This document shows positions 5,649 to 6,724 of a DNA stretch of 6,724 bases, piece after piece (within the stretch, counting starts at the first letter, position 1; each line of letters begins with the position of its first letter). Under the pieces are notes generated by a model. It saw nothing but the letters and a program-made list of their open reading frames with translations. It did not search any database and was not told the origin of the DNA. The position numbers and the translations under genes are program-made. Source of the stretch: Bacteroidota bacterium (GTDB lineage: Bacteria > Bacteroidota > Bacteroidia > Bacteroidales > UBA10428); contig JAGDMB010000134.1 in assembly GCA_017860375.1 (NCBI GenBank), positions 1 through 6,724 of the forward strand. Direction: 5' to 3'.

Positions 5649-5652
5649 AAAG

Positions 5653-6087
5653 GCAGCAGACCTGTAAGCCGGATTCTGTTTCCCGGTAAACCGGGATCCC
5701 TGTCATTTATCTGATCGATCTACCCCTCCCGGAATTCAATGCCGTTACCGGCACTGAGGCATTGCGAACAGCAAGGATTGATCGGGCCCATGGGTCTGAC
5801 CAAACCGGGATATATATGATCTTTCATCCTGCAAGACAGACAGCGGCAAATGTCACCACTTGCCCTGGTGGGCTCTTACCCCACCTTCTCACCCTCGCTC
5901 CGGTTGAGAATCCTCAGCATCTTACAAAGTAAGATTCACGGAATTCCTGACCGGAGCAGTCATTCTCTTCTCTGCTCCTATGCCCTTGCGGACATCTTCC
6001 CTTTCGGAAGTGCAGCGTTCTTTGCTGTCCGGACTTTCCTCCATGCCTGGTCAAAAGACCAGGAAAAGCGACAAGGCGGTCTGCTGC
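5653..6087 (-). ncRNA. rnpB: RNase P RNA, bacterial class A (M1 RNA)
   Basis: This is the catalytic RNA of ribonuclease P, which with the RnpA protein removes 5' leaders from pre-tRNAs. The ends pair as helix P1: GCAGCAGACC (6087-6078) with GGTCTGCTGC (5662-5653), 10 perfect pairs. P3 is visible as CCTGGTC/GACCAGG around TTTT (6063-6046). Conserved region I is GGAGGAAAGTCCGGAC (6042-6027). The CR-IV-type block GGTGGGGTAAGAGCCCACC is at 5885-5867, and CR-V ACAGAATCCGGCTTACAGG at 5679-5661. About 435 nt is a normal size for type A RNA. A TTTTT run (5651-5647) follows P1 and may help termination. The 5' end lies within about 2 bases of the Smr gene's stop codon, so the promoter is inside that gene or the RNA is processed from a shared transcript. 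The gene looks intact. The exact ends are inferred from P1. Confidence 0.96.
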
Positions 6088-6088
6088 T

Positions 6089-6118
6089 TTATTTTAAATG
6101 CACCATAGTGGCGCCAAA
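6089..6118 (-). promoter_or_regulatory. Candidate rnpB promoter inside the 3' end of the Smr gene
   Basis: Reading leftwards, TTTG (6118-6115) is followed after 18 bases by TAAAATAA (6096-6089), just before the mature RNase P RNA 5' end. The TTTG partner and spacing resemble a Bacteroidota -33/-7 pair, but the -7 box keeps only the TA and lacks TTTG. It is offered because some promoter is needed here if rnpB is not only expressed by read-through. Confidence 0.25.
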
Positions 6119-6724
6119 TCCATATTCTTTAAAAGAAGCATCCTGGCAGGTAACCTCAGGATAATTTCTTTTCAGTTCATTGCGGATTTCAAGTTTCAGG
6201 GTGCCGTTCCCCACACCATGAATAAAGACAATTCTTTTCACTTTATTACGTATTGCATCCTCCAGGGCTGATCGGAAACAATTCATCTGAATGCGCAGCA
6301 TATCCCCGTTTGATAAGCCGGAATACTCATCACGCAAGGCCTCAATGTGCAGATCAACCTCCATGGTGTCGGAAACCCCCGGCCGGGCTTTCTTTTCACC
6401 CTGACCGGATGAGCTGCCTCCATCCATTCCGTCGGCGGAATGCTCAGCCTCCATCTGCTTCTTTGCAGCGACCATAGGGGTAACACCCGGTATCAGCGCT
6501 CTTTCGTCAAAATACTCGTTCGCTTTATACATATGATTTTTCATAAAATCATAATGCGCGAGATTGATTTCCTCATCGAGTGGAAGTATCCTGCTGTATT
6601 GCCCTGCGGAAACCGGCAGAGCCTGCAGGTGAAAAAAAGCAATCTTGCCAAGGCCCGCCTGATCAAAATCGGCAAGGAAACATTTGGTATTGGGTTCAAT
6701 TTCACCGCTTTTCAGATAGTAATA
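6089..6724 (-). CDS. DUF2027 and Smr domain protein (5' part beyond window edge)
   Basis: The frame is open from the right window edge (6724) to a TAA at 6091-6089, giving the last 211 residues. The ATG at 6544 is internal, because the frame continues upstream with protein-like sequence (YYLKSGEIEPNTKCFLADF at the edge). The first part, about residues 1-75, resembles the DUF2027 module found before Smr domains in Bacteroidota. Next comes a polar linker (about 93-118) rich in Gly, Ser and charged residues. The Smr domain occupies about 121-211. It begins MEVDLHIEAL with the conserved DLH (124-126), contains FIHGVGNGTLKLEI (167-180) with the HGxGxG loop, and ends YGFGATMVHLK. Smr domains, known from the C-terminus of MutS2, bind or cleave branched DNA or act on ribosome-associated RNA. 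Which applies here is unknown. The stop codon lies 1-2 bases before the RNase P RNA. Confidence 0.92.
   Translation of the reverse strand, partial: YYYLKSGEIEPNTKCFLADFDQAGLGKIAFFHLQALPVSAGQYSRILPLDEEINLAHYDFMKNHMYKANEYFDERALIPGVTPMVAAKKQMEAEHSADGMDGGSSSGQGEKKARPGVSDTMEVDLHIEALRDEYSGLSNGDMLRIQMNCFRSALEDAIRNKVKRIVFIHGVGNGTLKLEIRNELKRNYPEVTCQDASFKEYGFGATMVHLK

Noticed and set aside
5399..5689. Rightward 96-codon open frame
   Set aside because: It spans low-complexity sequence, repeat copy B and the 3' end of rnpB. The sequence is explained by hairpins, and the product has no protein-like domain.
5850..6164. Rightward 104-codon open frame with an ATG
   Set aside because: It runs antisense through the RNase P RNA, whose conserved regions and P1 helix explain the sequence. 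The open frame is incidental.
6089..6544. Smr protein starting at the internal ATG (151 residues)
   Set aside because: The frame continues without a stop to the window edge with DUF2027-like sequence, so the gene is longer and cut by the window.

Overview
This window looks like ordinary core chromosome of a Gram-negative Bacteroidota bacterium, probably Bacteroidales or a near relative. Three things point there. The gene families are typical: an ECF sigma factor with a downstream single-pass-type partner, a DUF4252 protein, and a DUF2027-Smr protein. Most starts lack a strong Shine-Dalgarno sequence. AT-rich TAnnTTTG-like promoter candidates occur. KdsA shows that the cell makes Kdo, hence lipopolysaccharide.

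Layout. Bases 1-1442 are read leftwards and carry a DUF4252 secreted protein, then an ECF sigma-70 factor, then a cut-off gene for its probable anti-sigma or membrane partner. The last two genes overlap by 41 bases. Between DUF4252 and sigma lie a good intrinsic terminator and a palindromic repeat (copy A). Bases 1443-1721 have no convincing gene. Bases 1722-2932, also leftward, are a two-gene unit of a classical short-chain dehydrogenase and a YbgC/FadM-type hotdog thioesterase, joined by a TAATG stop/start overlap. After a 104-base divergent promoter region, rarA and kdsA run rightwards (3037-5203) with a 43-base gap. Bases 5204-5652 are non-coding. They hold an AT-rich stretch, a strong rightward terminator, several small hairpins and a second, inverted copy of the palindromic repeat (copy B). 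From 5653 to the right edge, everything reads leftwards: the RNase P RNA gene and, directly upstream of it, the 3' part of a DUF2027-Smr gene cut by the window end.

Functionally the window mixes housekeeping (tRNA 5'-end processing by RNase P RNA, replication-fork maintenance by RarA, Kdo synthesis by KdsA) with an envelope or stress type ECF sigma module and a small acyl or oxidoreductase operon. I see no phage, transposase, CRISPR array, toxin-antitoxin pair or defence system, and no convincing new multi-gene system. The best unexplained signal is the pair of related palindromic repeats. They share several identical blocks, and one hairpin base pair has changed in a compensatory way between the copies. 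Secondary points are the rnpB 5' end lying almost on the stop codon of the Smr gene, and a possible short RNA ending at the terminator near 5344-5378.
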